A stretch of DNA of 44,620 nucleotides, from contig JADFPY010000006.1 of assembly GCA_022562085.1 (NCBI GenBank), forward strand, positions 1-44,620, read 5' to 3'. Shown piece after piece: positions 35,327 through 43,974 of the stretch. Numbering within the stretch: position 1 is the first letter of the stretch; each line of letters opens with the position of its first letter. The notes beneath the pieces were generated by a model. That model saw nothing but the letters and a program-made list of their open reading frames with translations. It was not told where the DNA came from and searched no databases. The DNA comes from a candidate division KSB1 bacterium. GTDB taxonomy: Bacteria; Zhuqueibacterota; Zhuqueibacteria; Oceanimicrobiales; Oceanimicrobiaceae. Both the position numbers and the translations under genes were made by a program.

Positions 35327-36307
35327 ATGAAAACAAAAAATGTCTTCTGCTTATTTACCTGTACCCTCTTTTTCTGCCAAAGCCTTTTAGGCGGTGAACT
35401 AAAATCTGAAGAAGAAAAAACATTTAAAATGAAGTCAGGCGGCTCAATCACAATCATTGGCGATGAGGGAAGCATTAGGATCCAATCTTGGGATAAACAA
35501 GAAGTTTATTTAAAAATAACCAAACGAGTTTGGGATCGAAATAGTCGACGAGCTGAAGAAATAATGGAAAATCTTGAAGTTGAGATTGAACACTCAGACA
35601 ACCGTCTCTACATTCGGGAGATTGATGTTGACAAGCATTTTAGGTTCTCGAATATCTTCCACTCTGACAAATGGCGCCGGCACTCCGAGCATCAAGTGGA
35701 TTATGATTTGACGGTACCCAGGGAAATTAATCTTAAGATAGAAAATGATGAAGGCAACGTGGAGATTACAGGAATCACCGGCAGTTTGAGACTCCGGCTT
35801 GATGAAGGCGATGTTATTTTGAATAACTTGGAATCCTCAAAAATCGATGTCGCTCTTGACGAGGGTGATTTGGTTTGTAAAAATGCCCGGGGAGCTTCCT
35901 CAACGCTGTTTGTGAACATTGACGAGGGCTCGGTTCGATTAAGCAATTGCGAATTTGCAGTCATTGATCTGGAAAGCGACGAAGGTGATTTTATTTTAAA
36001 CGGACTGGTGATCAAAGATGGCGATCTTCAATCAGACGAAGGGGATATTGAAGCAGATTTTTCCCTTTTGGCCAATGGCAGGTGTAAGATACGCACCGAT
36101 GAAGGCGATATTTTCATTCGCGTGCCGGAAGATTTTAATGCTCAACTTAGATTTCAGGCGCGCGAAGGCAGGATCCGAACTGACTTCCCGGTTTCGGTAA
36201 GAAGGTGGGGAGATGAAGGCGAAAAATTAGATGACGTTTTAGGTGAAGGCCTGGCTCGATTAAGTGTTTACACTGAGGAAGGAAATATAACATTCAAGAA
36301 GAATTGA
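35327..36307 (+). CDS. Exported DUF4097 beta-solenoid protein with DEG(D/N/S) repeats
   Basis: ATG 35327 starts a signal peptide (~1-22); upstream in-frame codons back to 35276 lie inside the previous gene. The 326-residue product carries a DUF4097 (putative adhesin) fold in which the turn motif DEG recurs at residues ~46, 141, 159, 178, 199, 218, 237 and 258, with related REG/EEG at ~279 and 317. The spacing is 18-21 residues, the size of one solenoid rung. Charges DExD line one edge, which could bind cations. 'SWDKQEVYLKITKRV' and 'SRRAEEIMENLEVEIE' (shown in part) are shared with the next gene, so they are paralogs by duplication. Confidence 0.82.
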   Translation: MKTKNVFCLFTCTLFFCQSLLGGELKSEEEKTFKMKSGGSITIIGDEGSIRIQSWDKQEVYLKITKRVWDRNSRRAEEIMENLEVEIEHSDNRLYIREIDVDKHFRFSNIFHSDKWRRHSEHQVDYDLTVPREINLKIENDEGNVEITGITGSLRLRLDEGDVILNNLESSKIDVALDEGDLVCKNARGASSTLFVNIDEGSVRLSNCEFAVIDLESDEGDFILNGLVIKDGDLQSDEGDIEADFSLLANGRCKIRTDEGDIFIRVPEDFNAQLRFQAREGRIRTDFPVSVRRWGDEGEKLDDVLGEGLARLSVYTEEGNITFKKN

Positions 36308-36331
36308 TCATATAAATTTGGAGTGAATCCT

Positions 36332-37114
36332 ATGCGAATCAAAATCTTTCATATTTTCTGTAGTTTTTTTCTCGCCACTTCTTTAATTGCGGGAACTCAT
36401 CGGGAAAAGTTTCAAGAAACCTACTCATTCGAAAAAGGAAGTGAGTTGATTGTTGATAATACGAATGGCAGCGTATATGTCGAGTCCTGGGACAGAAATG
36501 AAGTGCGGGTCGAGGCGGAAAAGATAGTTAAAGCTCGCAGCCGCCGGCAGGCTGAGGAAATCATGGAGCGGGTTCGAATTGAAGTTAAGCAGGGTCGAAA
36601 CTACCTTGAAATTAGAACCAAATATCCTAAACGTAGGGGTGGCTTTTGGGATTCAGTATTTGGCAATGGAGTCAGTATAAGTGTAAAATATCGAATTTTA
36701 GTACCAAATGAAACCAACATGGACATCTCCACAGTCAATGGCAAAGTTGGGATCACGGACGTTGCCGGAAATATTCGAGTGAAGACAACCAATGGCGGCA
36801 TCGAAGTCCGCGAGGGCAAAGGAAGTGTTCAAGCGAAAACCACGAATGGTGGTATCGATGTGGAATTATTAGAATTTGAAGAAGACGAAGATATGAATTT
36901 CCGAACGACCAACGGTAGTATCAGAGTGTATTTTCCGGAAAATCTCCGAGCTGATATTGACGCGAGAACGACGAACGGTTCGATTCGAACTGATTTTCCC
37001 ATTGAGGTCCGGGGCAAATTCAGCAAGAGAAGACTCAAGGGTAAAATAAATGGTGGTGGCGGAAGAATCGTTTTGCACACAACCAATGGCGGGATAAAAA
37101 TTTTAGAGCAGTAA
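36332..37114 (+). CDS. Exported DUF4097 beta-solenoid protein with TTNG repeats
   Basis: ATG 36332 follows GGAG; GTG 36323 is an unlikely alternative. The 260-residue product has a signal peptide (~1-21) and the same framework as the preceding protein, but its turn motif is TNG: NTNG 43-46, TVNG 134-137, and TTNG at 152, 170, 192, 213 and 250, again about 18-22 residues apart. The motifs 'VESWDRNEVRVEAEKIV' and 'SIRTDFPIEVR' align with the DEGD paralog. It is the last gene before two hairpins. Role unknown; surface or periplasmic structural protein is the likeliest reading. Confidence 0.82.
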   Translation: MRIKIFHIFCSFFLATSLIAGTHREKFQETYSFEKGSELIVDNTNGSVYVESWDRNEVRVEAEKIVKARSRRQAEEIMERVRIEVKQGRNYLEIRTKYPKRRGGFWDSVFGNGVSISVKYRILVPNETNMDISTVNGKVGITDVAGNIRVKTTNGGIEVREGKGSVQAKTTNGGIDVELLEFEEDEDMNFRTTNGSIRVYFPENLRADIDARTTNGSIRTDFPIEVRGKFSKRRLKGKINGGGGRIVLHTTNGGIKILEQ

Positions 37115-37190
37115 AAACCAAACGGCGGAACTTTGTGCTCCGCCGTTTAGGGAAAGGAGGGGTGGATGGAGAACTTTGGATTCAATTTTG

Positions 37191-37216
37191 AGCAAGGTGT
37201 TCACCTTGCTTTTTTT
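37191..37216 (+). terminator. Rho-independent terminator of the envelope-solenoid cluster
   Basis: AGCAAGGT-GTTC-ACCTTGCT, an 8-bp perfect stem with a 4-base loop, followed directly by seven T. Confidence 0.92.
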
Positions 37217-37700
37217 ATATGCATCCGTAAATTAATCAACTATTGTGCCAACCTGTATTTATAGTTTGACGGCCTAGTTAAACGTAATAAAATATTGGGA
37301 GTTAAAACCAGAATTAGATTTCTGACACCTTGAATAGTGCTGTTGAAATTCGCAAATAATGGCGTTATAGCTTATTACACTGTCTCACGCTGAAACATGG
37401 ATTTTTTTTTAGCCGAGTAGCCATTTTTTTCCTCTGTCACTTTTAGAAAATCACTGTAAATATTGTTCTCGTTTCACAGCCAGAACGTAAACGAACTTCA
37501 CGTTTTTTTTCTTTTCCCTTGCAACTGTTTCTGTTTTAATTTCATGATTTTAAATGACTTGGGTTTGTTTGTTTGTTTGAATTTATTTATGGCATATCAC
37601 TTGCAAAAGAATAGCCAACGTTTCAGGTTTCGGCTTGAGCGAGTGATTTGTTCAACTTGTTCATTGACAATTGTTGCATGGCATGGGTCCTTAATTTCGC

Positions 37701-37727
37701 TTGACTTTTTGGCAAATTTGCTATACA
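37701..37727 (+). promoter_or_regulatory. Promoter of the YggX-like gene
   Basis: TTGACT 37701-37706 and an extended -10 TGCTATACA ending 37727; the spacer of 15 is short but the TGn element compensates. About 30 bases before the ATG at 37756. Confidence 0.5.
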
Positions 37728-37755
37728 CTTTCAGTCAGACTGATTGGAGGTTTAC

Positions 37756-37986
37756 ATGGCAAAGGTTAAATGTTCGAGATGCCAACAAGAGAAAGAAGGT
37801 TTATCAGAAGCGCCCTTTAATAACGAATTAGGCCAAAAAGTTCTTGAGCAAACGTGTGATGAGTGCTGGAAAGCATGGGTTGGTCAGCAGTTAATGCTGA
37901 TGAACGAGTACCGGCTGGATCCACTTAACGACGAGCACAGCAAGTTCTTGGACGACGAAATGGTTAAATTCCTCGCTCTGAGCTGA
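37756..37986 (+). CDS. YggX-type Fe(2+)-trafficking / oxidative damage protection protein with two CxxC pairs
   Basis: ATG 37756 follows TTGGAGGTTTAC, a good ribosome site. The 76-residue product resembles YggX in 'FNNELGQKVLEQ', 'CWKAWVGQQLMLMNEYRLDPLN' (shown in part) and 'HSKFLDDEMVKFL'. The N-terminus has CSRC (Cys6, Cys9) and a second CDEC near residue 36, unlike E. coli YggX with a single N-terminal Cys, so it may bind zinc or iron directly. YggX lowers free iron and protects Fe-S clusters. It stands before the aldehyde dehydrogenase with a 28-base gap, possibly cotranscribed. Confidence 0.82.
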   Translation: MAKVKCSRCQQEKEGLSEAPFNNELGQKVLEQTCDECWKAWVGQQLMLMNEYRLDPLNDEHSKFLDDEMVKFLALS

Positions 37987-38014
37987 AAACTCTCGGTTTA
38001 AGGAATCGCAAAAT

Positions 38015-39619
38015 ATGGCCTTAAAAGTTGTATCAAATACGTTATATTCTACTGACCCGAGAACCGGGGACACTATCTCAGAGTTTTCAGCAACCAATCC
38101 GGAAGATATTCCTGAAATTTTCGAAAGGGCAAAATCCGCTTTTAAGACCTGGTCCGATTTAACGCTTAAGACTCGTCTTGAACTTTTCAGAAAGGCTTAT
38201 CGCCAATTTTATCTTTATCAAGATGAAGTTGCTCAACTAATCTCACAAGAAACCGGTAAACCTCTCGCTGAAGCGTACTCAAGCGAAATTTTACCGATTT
38301 TAGATTGCTTCAAATACTATTTGAAGAATATTCCGAAGTTTTTGAAAAGCCACCGAACCGGTTCTTTAAATCCATTGTTTAAATTGAGAAGGGGATTGGT
38401 GAAATATGAACCACTTGGCGTTATCGCAGTTATTTCGCCATGGAATTTCCCTTTTCTTTTGGCGATGCAGCACATCATACCGGCGATTTTAGCTGGCAAC
38501 GCTGTTATCCACAAGCCTTCAGAGCTTACATCGCTAACAGGTCTGAAAATTCTCGAAATATTTGATCGAGCTTATCTGCCGAAAAATGTTTTAAATATTG
38601 TAACTGGATTATCTGACGTTGGACAGGCTTTAGTTAAATCGAAATTTGACAAAATCATGTTCACCGGAAGTACGGAAATTGGCAAAAAAGTATATCAGGC
38701 TGCGGCTGATAATTTGGTTCCGGTCAATATGGAATTAGGTGGTAGCGACCCAATGATTGTTCTCGAAGACGCCAACATTGAACGAGCAGTTAACGCAACT
38801 GTATGGGGCGCTTTTTCTAATGCCGGACAAGCCTGTCTTTCTGTCGAACGGCTCTTTGTCCATGAATCGATTCTTGAAGTGTTCTGTGAGAAACTCGGTG
38901 AGAAGACGCGTGAGCTTATGGCAAAGCCAGATTGTGAAACTGATATTGATCTATCGTGCCTCATTAATGACAGGCAATTTGAAAAAATTTGCTCTTACAT
39001 TGAAGATGCATCTGATAAAGGGGCCACGGTACTTTTCGGCGGAAAACCGCTCAAGGATTTAGGTGACCTTTACTTTGAGCCTACCGTTTTAACAAATGTA
39101 AATTCGCATATGGATGTTGTTAAGAACGAGATTTTCGGGCCTGTAATTACAGCGACGCCGTTTATTACTGAAGATGAGGCAATCTTTCTGGCAAACGATT
39201 CTTCATTTGGACTTTCGGCCAGTGTTTGGACACAAGACTTAAAAAGAGGAGTCAAAATTGCGAACCAAATTCACGCTGGCAGTGTGATCGTCAATGATTT
39301 ACAGATCCATATTGCTCAAATGGAGGCGCCATATACAGGCTTCAAGACCAGTGGTATAGGTGTTAGTCACGGACCTTGGGGAGTTATGGAAGTTGTGCGG
39401 CCAAAATATATCAATACAGACCGTTTAATCGCAAGGTCAGTTTTGAAACTTTTTTCTAAAGATTTTGTGAACAATAATATTTGGTGGTACAAATACAGCG
39501 AAAAATTAGTGAATGATTTAAGAGTTTTTAATGATTTTTTACATGGTGACTCCATTTGGCGAAAAATAAAGGCAATTCCGGCAACAATTAAAGCTTTGTT
39601 TAGAAAGAATTATATTTGA
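38015..39619 (+). CDS. Aldehyde dehydrogenase (NAD(P)+-dependent)
   Basis: The 534-residue product is an ALDH-superfamily enzyme. 'GVIAVISPWNFPFLLAMQHI' holds the oxyanion Asn, 'IHKPSELTSLTG' the cofactor-binding Lys, 'IMFTGSTEIGKKV' the NAD-binding helix, 'MELGGSDPMIVLEDAN' the general-base Glu, and 'AFSNAGQACLSVERLFV' the catalytic Cys. 'NEIFGPVITATPF' is the C-terminal signature. A ~60-residue C-terminal extension after the usual end (from about residue 470) is rich in aromatic and basic residues and may contact the membrane, as in fatty-aldehyde enzymes; this is inference. Substrate is unknown; the nearby lipid cluster makes a fatty aldehyde conceivable. Confidence 0.9.
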   Translation: MALKVVSNTLYSTDPRTGDTISEFSATNPEDIPEIFERAKSAFKTWSDLTLKTRLELFRKAYRQFYLYQDEVAQLISQETGKPLAEAYSSEILPILDCFKYYLKNIPKFLKSHRTGSLNPLFKLRRGLVKYEPLGVIAVISPWNFPFLLAMQHIIPAILAGNAVIHKPSELTSLTGLKILEIFDRAYLPKNVLNIVTGLSDVGQALVKSKFDKIMFTGSTEIGKKVYQAAADNLVPVNMELGGSDPMIVLEDANIERAVNATVWGAFSNAGQACLSVERLFVHESILEVFCEKLGEKTRELMAKPDCETDIDLSCLINDRQFEKICSYIEDASDKGATVLFGGKPLKDLGDLYFEPTVLTNVNSHMDVVKNEIFGPVITATPFITEDEAIFLANDSSFGLSASVWTQDLKRGVKIANQIHAGSVIVNDLQIHIAQMEAPYTGFKTSGIGVSHGPWGVMEVVRPKYINTDRLIARSVLKLFSKDFVNNNIWWYKYSEKLVNDLRVFNDFLHGDSIWRKIKAIPATIKALFRKNYI

Positions 39620-39719
39620 ATGACAAAGCGAGAAATCGTTCAACCCAAAGACTATAAAAACAATAATTTGCTACACTCGATCTGAGCCACATTCAGTTTT
39701 AATTTATTCAAGAGATTTC

Positions 39720-39748
39720 TTGACATACAGAAAAAGATTTTGTATATT
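39720..39748 (+). promoter_or_regulatory. Strong sigma70-type promoter of the CDP-alcohol cluster
   Basis: TTGACA 39720-39725, a 17-base spacer, TATATT 39743-39748. This leaves a leader of about 125 bases before the first gene. The 39620-39719 stretch holds nothing else that I recognise. Confidence 0.7.
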
Positions 39749-39880
39749 CACGACCTTAAATTTGTCTGTAACTTCAAATTAATTAAGTTTTAACATAATT
39801 AGGATTAGAAGACTCTTAAGCTGTACAATAAATTGATCTGAGTCTCTAGCCGCTTTACACATACCGGAGTGGAGAAAGAA

Positions 39881-41479
39881 ATGGGCTTGAATCTGCACGA
39901 AGATTCTTATTCTATTTGTACGCCTTCTACACATACCTCATCCCTCAATTCAGGATCCTCTTTCAATGACAACCAGAAGATAACCAAAGCAGTCATTATA
40001 GCTGCTGGCAATGGAAGTCGGCTGGAGGGTTATCAAAATGGTTGTCCCAAGCCTCTTGTAAAAGTTGGCGGGATGCCCCTGCTTCAAAGAGTCATTTTGT
40101 CGGCAAAGAGGATTGGAATTACTGAATTCGTCATTATTTTGGGGTACCAGGCAGCACGGATTCGGAAGACAATAAACTCAAAGAAATTAGGGGTGAAAAT
40201 TACCTGGGTCCGCAACCTTGATTGGCGTAAACCGAATGGTGTTTCAGTTCTGAAAGCTGAAAAATTTGTAGATGGCAGATTTCTGCTGTTTATGTCCGAT
40301 CATGTCTTTAATGTCAATATTCTTGAAAAACTCAAAAGTGTTCAGCTGGGCAAAGAATGTGGCCTGTTGTGCGTGGATTACGCTCTCAATACAGTTCATA
40401 ATCTTGATGACGCAACTAAAGTTAGGACAGTTGACAATCAGTTACTAGATTTAGGGAAAAGTCTGACAGATTTTAACGCGATTGATGTTGGTATATTCAT
40501 CCATACGCCACTTATATTTGATGCACTAAGACGAAGCCAGGAGCAAGGAGACTATTCATTGTCCGGTGGTGTTCGAGTATTGGCGGAAGAAGGCAGAATG
40601 TGCTCGTTCAATATAGGGGACTCGTTTTGGCAGGATGTAGACACAGTACCTGATATTCAGTACGCAGAATCTTTATTGTTACGAGCAACTCGCTCTTCTA
40701 GGGACGGTATCGTTGCCAAACGATTGAATAGAGCAATTTCAACTCGAGTTAGTAAGTGGCTGATTAAAACTCCGATTACACCCAATCAAATTTCCCTATT
40801 TAACCTAATTTTGATGATCTTCGGTGCCTGGTTTATTTCATTTGGCAAACCGTTAAATACTATTATCGGGGGAATCGTTTTTCAACTAACTTCGATTTTG
40901 GATGGCTGTGACGGCGAAGTTGCTCAAGTAAAGTTAAAAGATTCAAAAACTGGTGCATTGGTAGATACTTTAACGGATCAGCTTTCTTATATTGTATTCA
41001 TTGTAGGCGCAACAGTTGGTGCTTATAATGCGTCTAACGATACAGTTGTTTTCTGGGTAGCCGGATTTAGCCTGGCTTTAATTGCAGTAGCTCTCAGGTT
41101 TAGTCTGCTCTATATCAAGAAAAAAGGTTCTACCAGCTTAAAAGATTTTGATCAGGATATTGGCTCTTTTAAATATCCAAACCAGCAAGTCTGGTACTTG
41201 AAGTTTTTTGGGATTATTCACCAATTAGGAAGAAGAGATGCCTGGTCATTTGCAGGCTTTTTAATCATGCTTGGGGGAAGTATCACCGTCTTTTTTTGGG
41301 GGTTGATGGCGGTTTTGAATATGTTGGGTGTCGGTATCATCATAACTGCCGGGACTTTACTTTCACAACGTCATGGTGTGAATGCTTTTAGCCCTATAAA
41401 AAGACTGTATAACCAATTTAGCCGTTGGTTTAGCAGTCCTGAAATTGAATTGCAACCTGAAAACAAAATTTCAGAGTAG
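39881..41479 (+). CDS. Nucleotidyltransferase-CDP-alcohol phosphatidyltransferase fusion (IPCT/DIPPS-like)
   Basis: ATG 39881 is chosen because GGAG is 6 bases upstream; GTG 39869 precedes it. The 532-residue product has an N-terminal sugar-phosphate nucleotidyltransferase (~30-270): 'AVIIAAGNGSRLEGYQNGCPKPLVKVGG' (shown in part; GxGxR and PKPL), 'MSDHVFN' and 'FWQDVDTVPD'. From ~285 come membrane helices and a CDP-alcohol phosphotransferase motif 'LDGCDGEVAQVKLKDSKTG' then 'ALVDTLTDQ', with D-G-x2-A-(R replaced by Q)-G-D-D. This architecture is that of inositol-1-phosphate cytidylyltransferase/di-myo-inositol-phosphate-phosphate synthase. It should make a CDP-activated polyol and transfer it to an alcohol. 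The substrate is unproven. Confidence 0.88.
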   Translation: MGLNLHEDSYSICTPSTHTSSLNSGSSFNDNQKITKAVIIAAGNGSRLEGYQNGCPKPLVKVGGMPLLQRVILSAKRIGITEFVIILGYQAARIRKTINSKKLGVKITWVRNLDWRKPNGVSVLKAEKFVDGRFLLFMSDHVFNVNILEKLKSVQLGKECGLLCVDYALNTVHNLDDATKVRTVDNQLLDLGKSLTDFNAIDVGIFIHTPLIFDALRRSQEQGDYSLSGGVRVLAEEGRMCSFNIGDSFWQDVDTVPDIQYAESLLLRATRSSRDGIVAKRLNRAISTRVSKWLIKTPITPNQISLFNLILMIFGAWFISFGKPLNTIIGGIVFQLTSILDGCDGEVAQVKLKDSKTGALVDTLTDQLSYIVFIVGATVGAYNASNDTVVFWVAGFSLALIAVALRFSLLYIKKKGSTSLKDFDQDIGSFKYPNQQVWYLKFFGIIHQLGRRDAWSFAGFLIMLGGSITVFFWGLMAVLNMLGVGIIITAGTLLSQRHGVNAFSPIKRLYNQFSRWFSSPEIELQPENKISE

Positions 41480-41494
41480 AGAGGTTTGACGACT

Positions 41495-42496
41495 ATGTTA
41501 GTTGATACTTCCTCGACGTTTTCTTTGAGAAAACATCTTGGGCGAATAAAAAGAAAATTTATGCCTTCAGGGCCTTCTGCTGCATCTGTACCTTTTATGG
41601 AGTATTTGAAGTACCACTACTTTACAAAATTCACACCAACATTTCCTCAAATTATCCAGGTACAAACTCAATATGGCTGCAATGCCCGTTGCGTTTTCTG
41701 TCCAATGGGGAGAGAGGACAATCAGATCATCGGTCATATGGAAGATGCAACCTTTGAAAAAATAGTCACCGAAGCGGTCAGTAATGGCGTCAAGGTTCTG
41801 AGTCCTTACTTGCAAAATGATCCGCTTGTTGATCGAAAGATGCATGAAAGAATTGAAGTCATTCGTGCGATTCGGGGTAAAAAGCCATTCCCGAAAACCA
41901 AAATTATTACAAATGGCGGTTTGTTAACCGAAGAAAGAGCTTATAACTTAATTAATGCTGGTTTGGAGTACATAGTTTTTAGTGTACATGGCGTCGATAA
42001 AGCCATTTATGACAATATAATGCAAGGCCCGAAATTTGAAACGGTTGTAAAAAACATTGAAACTCTTTTAAAAATCAAGGATGAATTAAAGGCTAAAAAC
42101 CCCCAAATAGAAATTTGGGCAGTTTTGACCAAAGAAGTAGAAGCTCAATTAGATGCAACAAAGGTGTTCTGGAAGGCTCGAGGAATTCGGTTCAAAGCCA
42201 GACAACTGGACAACCGCGCCAATCCTGATATTATAGATACTTCTGACATGGCTTCCGAAGATGTTGACTGGAAATTCGCTCATTATTGCACCATTCCTTT
42301 TTGGCGCGCTTGGATTCTCTGGAATGGGGATATGGTGCTTTGCTGTGTGGATTGGGAGCGCACTCAAGTTTTCGGTAATATCCACGAGAAATCTATAAAA
42401 GAAATTTGGAATGGCGAGGGCTACAGGAAGTACCGGCAAAGAATGATGGATCGAGATTTAGCCGGCACGATTTGTGAAAATTGCCAGGGTACCTAA
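41495..42496 (+). CDS. Radical SAM enzyme with SPASM domain
   Basis: ATG 41495 has GAGAGG about 9 bases upstream; TTG 41486 touches it. The 333-residue product binds the first [4Fe-4S] cluster by 'YGCNARCVFCPMGR' (CxxxCxxC), followed by 'ITNGGLL' and 'LEYIVFSVHGVDKAIYD'. The SPASM region is 'CTIPFWRAWILWNGDMVLCCVDW', 'FGNIHEKSIKEIWNG' and 'AGTICENCQ' (quoted in short parts), which binds an auxiliary cluster. Such enzymes modify peptides, sugars, or lipid head groups. Placement between two CDP-alcohol transferases suggests a head-group or nucleotide-alcohol substrate, but this is inference. The stop is 6 bases after the previous gene's spacing (15-base gap), so they are cotranscribed. Confidence 0.9.
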   Translation: MLVDTSSTFSLRKHLGRIKRKFMPSGPSAASVPFMEYLKYHYFTKFTPTFPQIIQVQTQYGCNARCVFCPMGREDNQIIGHMEDATFEKIVTEAVSNGVKVLSPYLQNDPLVDRKMHERIEVIRAIRGKKPFPKTKIITNGGLLTEERAYNLINAGLEYIVFSVHGVDKAIYDNIMQGPKFETVVKNIETLLKIKDELKAKNPQIEIWAVLTKEVEAQLDATKVFWKARGIRFKARQLDNRANPDIIDTSDMASEDVDWKFAHYCTIPFWRAWILWNGDMVLCCVDWERTQVFGNIHEKSIKEIWNGEGYRKYRQRMMDRDLAGTICENCQGT

Positions 42497-42710
42497 TCAG
42501 AACGTAATCCCATAACATTTCTCAATTTCGCTTTCCCCGATTCTTGCTCGTACATTCCGTCTTTTAGTTTGCAGAGATTTATTAGCCGCTATTAAATACA
42601 CTCTACACTCATGGATCAGAAAACAAAGAATAAAGCAATTTAAGGTAGATTCAAATGCCCAAAAAGTCAGATCAGGCTGCCGAATTTCTAAATGAGAAGA
42701 GAAGATTATT

Positions 42711-43964
42711 TTGGTAAGAAAAGCCTGGATAGACGCGAGACACCCAATGGCTAAGCAAAGATTGTGGGGTCTCACATTGTTAGAGAGAAATCTGAGAGAA
42801 TTAGTTAGCCTCGGGATTCATGAAGCGGTAGTTGTAACTCGTCCTGAAAGCGATCCCGCGGAATACTTCCACCATCCGCAGCCAAAATCGCTAACCATTT
42901 CGTTTGTAAACGCCAAGAATTCAAATCCGTTTGAGTCACTAAGAAAGTCAGTCGAAGAAAACGGACAAAATGTACTGGCCTTGGAAGCCAATGCGCTCAA
43001 TGACCGGCGAATTCTAAAAAAGCTAACGGAAACAAAATCAAGTTGCGGGCTGCTTTCACCAAACGGGCTTAACAAAGCGGGGGCTGCTGTTTTATCATCA
43101 GGAGAAGTGGAATTATTTAATGGCGAATCCACAGAAAATCTCACGGCTGCAATAGAAGAAAATTTACAAAACGCGAAACTTCGGAAACTCGAACTTTCGA
43201 GCTTCAACACATATGTCAGCAATTTGAGAAGGGATATTGTACCTTTCATGATTCTGATAGAGAGTTCGTCCCATCTTAAAAATGCCGATGATTTTCTCCG
43301 CCAAACCGTTCACAAAGGCACAAATGATTTCGTGGCTAAATACATTCATCCGCCTTTTGAATTTGGAATAGCGCGATATTTGGCCCAGACGTTTATTACA
43401 CCCAACATGGTTTCCTTTCTAAATTTACTTTTGTCCATATTGGCAGCTTATCTCTTTGCAACCGGAAGCCTTCTTGCTGGTGGTCTTGTGGCGGCAATAA
43501 AAGGCATACTAGATGGCGTGGATGGGAAGCTAGCGCGCCTGACTCTGAAATTCAGTAAAATTGGCGATCTTCTTGATCATGGAACAGATACCATATTTGA
43601 TGCCATCTGGTATCTGGCACTGGGGTGGCATTTTGCCCACGGTGATTTTTCCTCTAGTACTGCTATATTTACTTATATATTACTTATTTCTTATTGTGTT
43701 GAAAGAATTGTGCCCGGTATCTTCAAAAAATTACACGGGCGCGAAATCTACGATTATGCTAAGATAGACCGATTCATACGCCTCATTGGCAGCCGCATAA
43801 ATAACAACATCTGGCTGCTTTTGATAGCTACGATATTGGGTTGGCCGAAAGAAGGATTTTATTTCATAAGCCTTTGGATGCTGGTTACGGCAAGCTGGCA
43901 TACTTTAAGATTGCTATCACGATATAATTCATTCATTAATCTCTGTCTAAAACTCAAAAAATAA
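42711..43964 (+). CDS. CDP-alcohol phosphatidyltransferase with degenerate nucleotidyltransferase-like N-domain
   Basis: The start is TTG 42711, 6 bases after AAGAGAAG; no ATG is available in frame (stop at 42693). The 417-residue product has an N-terminal ~200 residues with the outline of a nucleotidyltransferase ('LLERNLRELVSLGIHEAVVVT') but without the GxGxR/PKPL signature, so probably inactive. Residues ~220-417 contain six or so membrane helices and a perfect CDP-alcohol phosphotransferase motif 'DGVDGKLARLTLKFSKIGD' plus 'LLDHGTDTIFD'. It should transfer a phospho-alcohol from a CDP-alcohol. The two-domain layout parallels the gene at 39881, so the two may be ancient paralogs acting in successive steps. 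Confidence 0.87.
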   Translation: MVRKAWIDARHPMAKQRLWGLTLLERNLRELVSLGIHEAVVVTRPESDPAEYFHHPQPKSLTISFVNAKNSNPFESLRKSVEENGQNVLALEANALNDRRILKKLTETKSSCGLLSPNGLNKAGAAVLSSGEVELFNGESTENLTAAIEENLQNAKLRKLELSSFNTYVSNLRRDIVPFMILIESSSHLKNADDFLRQTVHKGTNDFVAKYIHPPFEFGIARYLAQTFITPNMVSFLNLLLSILAAYLFATGSLLAGGLVAAIKGILDGVDGKLARLTLKFSKIGDLLDHGTDTIFDAIWYLALGWHFAHGDFSSSTAIFTYILLISYCVERIVPGIFKKLHGREIYDYAKIDRFIRLIGSRINNNIWLLLIATILGWPKEGFYFISLWMLVTASWHTLRLLSRYNSFINLCLKLKK

Positions 43965-43974
43965 GGATTGAGCT

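Larger units (their letters stand above)
37115..37755 (+). other. Intergenic region with hairpins and a promoter; no certain gene
   Basis: After the TTNG gene come a 10-bp hairpin without T-tract (AAACGGCGGA/TCCGCCGTTT, 37120-37148), a strong ribosome site with a 32-codon frame at 37166-37264, and the terminator at 37191. The remaining ~430 bases are AT-rich and hold the promoter at 37701. A 122-codon frame from 37463 to 37831 runs into the next gene in another frame and looks fortuitous. Confidence 0.5.

Noticed and set aside
37463-37831. 122-codon ORF before the YggX-like gene
   Set aside because: Very Phe/Cys/Leu-rich low-complexity sequence that runs into the real gene in another frame; no ribosome site.
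42497-42775. Minus-strand 92-codon ORF between the radical SAM gene and the second CDP-alcohol transferase
   Set aside because: Overlaps the start of the real plus-strand gene, no ribosome site, no recognisable motif.
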